Shown one piece after another: positions 6,366 through 7,821 of a stretch of 7,821 nucleotides of DNA. A program made the translations under genes and the position numbers. Location of the stretch: assembly GCA_021157445.1 (NCBI GenBank), contig JAGGWM010000024.1, positions 1 through 7,821 of the forward strand, read 5' to 3'. The notes under the pieces were generated by a model that was not told where the DNA came from, searched no databases, and was given only the letters and a program-made list of their open reading frames with translations. The DNA comes from Thermococcus sp. GTDB lineage: Archaea; Methanobacteriota_B; Thermococci; Thermococcales; Thermococcaceae. Numbering within the stretch: position 1 is the first letter of the stretch; each line of letters starts with the position of its first letter.

Positions 6366-7713
6366 GGGTACGTTTTGTGCTTTTCCTATTTCTTCTGGCT
6401 CTTCCTTTAGCTTCAGCAAACTATTACGTCATTTTAGACGAAAATTTAGCGTATTTAAAGCCCTATGCTCAAAACATTGCAAATTTTCACAATGGAACTC
6501 TCATTATTTCGGACTTTTCAAATCTTGATTTTCTTCAGGCTGATGATTATGTTCTTTTTGTTGTAAATTACTCAAGATTTAATGCAGACTTTGTTTATTC
6601 TCTTTACAAAAAGCTCGATTTTGATGGTGATGGAGTTTATAATCCAATTGTCGGTTTTTACCCTGTGAAAAATGAAAAATACTTTAAACTGTGGGTTGAT
6701 GCTCTTGTGTCTTCTACCGTTAACCACAAAGCTTTGATAGTGGAAGCAGGAGCAATGAGCTATGAAGAGTACCTGAGACTGTCCAAGAATGCAACCTTAA
6801 TTTGGATTTTTGGACATGGAGATCCGTACGGAGTTGATTTGCTCGGCTGGCACTTTGACTCAAACCACACAGGTAACCCAGAGGGCAAAATTTTTATCTT
6901 TGAATCCTGCAGTGTGGGACAGATATGGGAAGCTTGGAGTCCTTTGGTTCTAAATCTCTTGAACAATGGTTCTCTTGTTGTGGTTGCATCAATTGACATG
7001 GGTGGCGTTTCCTATCTGCCGGTGGATTCTGGTTTTCCAATTATTCCATTGGAAAGCTCGTTCAGATCAGCAACGCTTACTTCATCAAGGTTGGAGTAAA
7101 ACCTAAGGTTGTCCTTTTTGGAGACCCTGCATTAAAGATTGGGAATAAAAGTTACATAATAAAGACACCCGCAGGGGGGTTCTATGCCTATCTATTCCCA
7201 AAGGTCAACGGTTGGCTCTATACTCCGGGAAAGCCAAGCTTGCTTTTGGCATTGAAAGTTTACGGTCAAATTTTCAATCCTATGGATCTCTGGAAAAGTA
7301 TAGTGACTGAAAGCGGAATGATAGCTATCTTGCTTTCAGTCCTTTTTGTTCTAATCTTAAAGCATCGGGAAGATATAACGAAGCGTAAGATTTGGATTTC
7401 TTTCATTTCTTCTCTTGGTTCATTTCTTTTTCTTGGCTTTTTGACTTACTATCCTTCAATTTCAATATCTACTTTCATTTTCGTCATGTGGTTCTCAGTT
7501 GCCTTGTTCGTGCAAATAAGCAGAAAGCTGGCATTTCTGGTTTTGTTTTTCGTCCCTTCTGCGTTCATTTCCTTAGCTCTGCTGCTTGGGTTTTCAAGCT
7601 TCACTTACTGGAAGTTTGCGGTCTTTGCAATACTACTAATTTCAGTGCTTGTTTTTCTGATGCTTCTGCTCTTTACCGAGGCATTGAACAGAGTTATAAA
7701 TGCTGAATCCTAA
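6362..7713 (+). pseudogene. Gingipain-like (C25, clan CD) cysteine peptidase with membrane domain, frameshifted
   Basis: The first frame (6362-7099, 245 residues) begins with a signal peptide (FVLFLFLLALPLASA). Its domain carries the clan CD dyad: His152 in WIFGHGDPYG and Cys183 in IFIFESCSVG, each after a hydrophobic strand, as in gingipain-type peptidases. Before it lies an alpha/beta region with DFDGDG. At about 7040-7050 the frame changes: the -1 frame continues as GKLVQISNAYFIKVGVKPKV, with FGDPALKI (7117-7140), the motif that typically closes C25 domains. It then encodes about five hydrophobic helices (about 7315-7680) and ends with TAA at 7711-7713. One base added near 7041 restores a 450-residue protein, an outward-facing peptidase fixed to the membrane by its C-terminus. 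As written, the product stops at 7099, without FGDP or anchor. Several N-x-S/T sites fit a surface location. The TTG at 7240 is not a convincing separate start. Family inferred from motifs. Confidence 0.75.
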
Positions 7714-7721
7714 TGTATCAC

Positions 7722-7727
7722 GGTGGT
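7722..7727 (+). promoter_or_regulatory. GGTGGT ribosome binding site favouring the start at 7731
   Basis: GGTGGT lies three bases before ATG 7731 and so supports it over the in-frame ATG at 7713-7715, which overlaps the preceding stop codon and has no Shine-Dalgarno sequence before it. Confidence 0.5.
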
Positions 7728-7730
7728 CCC

Positions 7731-7821
7731 ATGGTTCGCTTACCCTTTAGAGATGGTTTTTATGAGGTTAAACCAAGCAAAATAATTTGTCTTGGGAGAA
7801 ATTATGCAGAACATGCAAAGG
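7731..7821 (+). CDS. Fumarylacetoacetate hydrolase (FAH) family protein, N-terminal part
   Basis: The first 30 codons read MVRLPFRDGFYEVKPSKIIC followed by LGRNYAEHAK, and run off the window. The segment KIICLGRNYAEHAK is the characteristic opening of FAH-family enzymes (acylpyruvase, hydroxyhepta-dienedioate isomerase and related hydratases), where the strand and GxNY-x-x-H-x-x-E region help build the metal and substrate site. These are cytoplasmic enzymes acting on C-C bonds of keto acids; the exact substrate cannot be told from this part. It begins 17 bases after the protease gene ends, so shared transcription is possible, but the gene is a general metabolic one and the neighbourhood is probably incidental. 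Confidence 0.85.
   Translation, partial: MVRLPFRDGFYEVKPSKIICLGRNYAEHAK

Noticed and set aside
7240..7713. A separate 157-residue membrane protein starting at TTG 7240.
   Set aside because: The same frame is coding well upstream of 7240 (FGDPALKI and beyond) and there is no ribosome binding site at the TTG.
1..7821. CRISPR array, insertion sequence or integrase attachment site.
   Set aside because: No spaced repeats, transposase, terminal inverted repeats or tRNA gene could be found by reading.

Overview
The window looks like a piece of a hyperthermophilic archaeal chromosome, most likely Thermococcales (Thermococcus or Pyrococcus). Genes are compact and on both strands. Several are preceded by a GGTG-type Shine-Dalgarno sequence about 6 bases before ATG or GTG, and purine-rich BRE/TATA promoter elements are visible. 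The identification rests on this style and on recognised families, not on a database search.

Left part (1-1000): the tail of an unidentified plus-strand gene nearly touches a minus-strand RNase H-fold (DEDD exonuclease-like) gene that is broken by an in-frame amber codon. Upstream of that gene on the minus strand is an intact 47-residue basic protein gene with a very strong ribosome binding site. It shares a short divergent promoter region with the next gene.

Middle part (1040-3512): a winged-helix protein with a degenerate acetyltransferase-like (GNAT) C-terminal region comes first. It is followed by two membrane-protein genes, both broken: a 68-residue two-helix protein with a one-base frameshift, and an HXXEE-motif membrane protein with an in-frame TAG at codon 17. 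A hairpin/T-tract terminator follows. A short tail-anchored protein gene is read from the minus strand.

Right part (3689-7821): an AT-rich block begins with the 3' two thirds of an AAA ATPase/DUF4143 gene that lacks its P-loop. Then come two translationally coupled genes for exported proteins: an M1-like zinc metallopeptidase and a gingipain-like (clan CD, C25-like) cysteine peptidase with a C-terminal multi-helix membrane domain. The second is split by a one-base frameshift. The window ends in the first 30 codons of a fumarylacetoacetate-hydrolase-family enzyme.

Two things stand out. One is the coupled pair of surface proteases, which looks like a membrane-associated two-protease system. 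The other is the density of lesions: five of about ten genes carry a stop, a frameshift or a truncation. The second observation means either a decaying accessory region or sequence errors.
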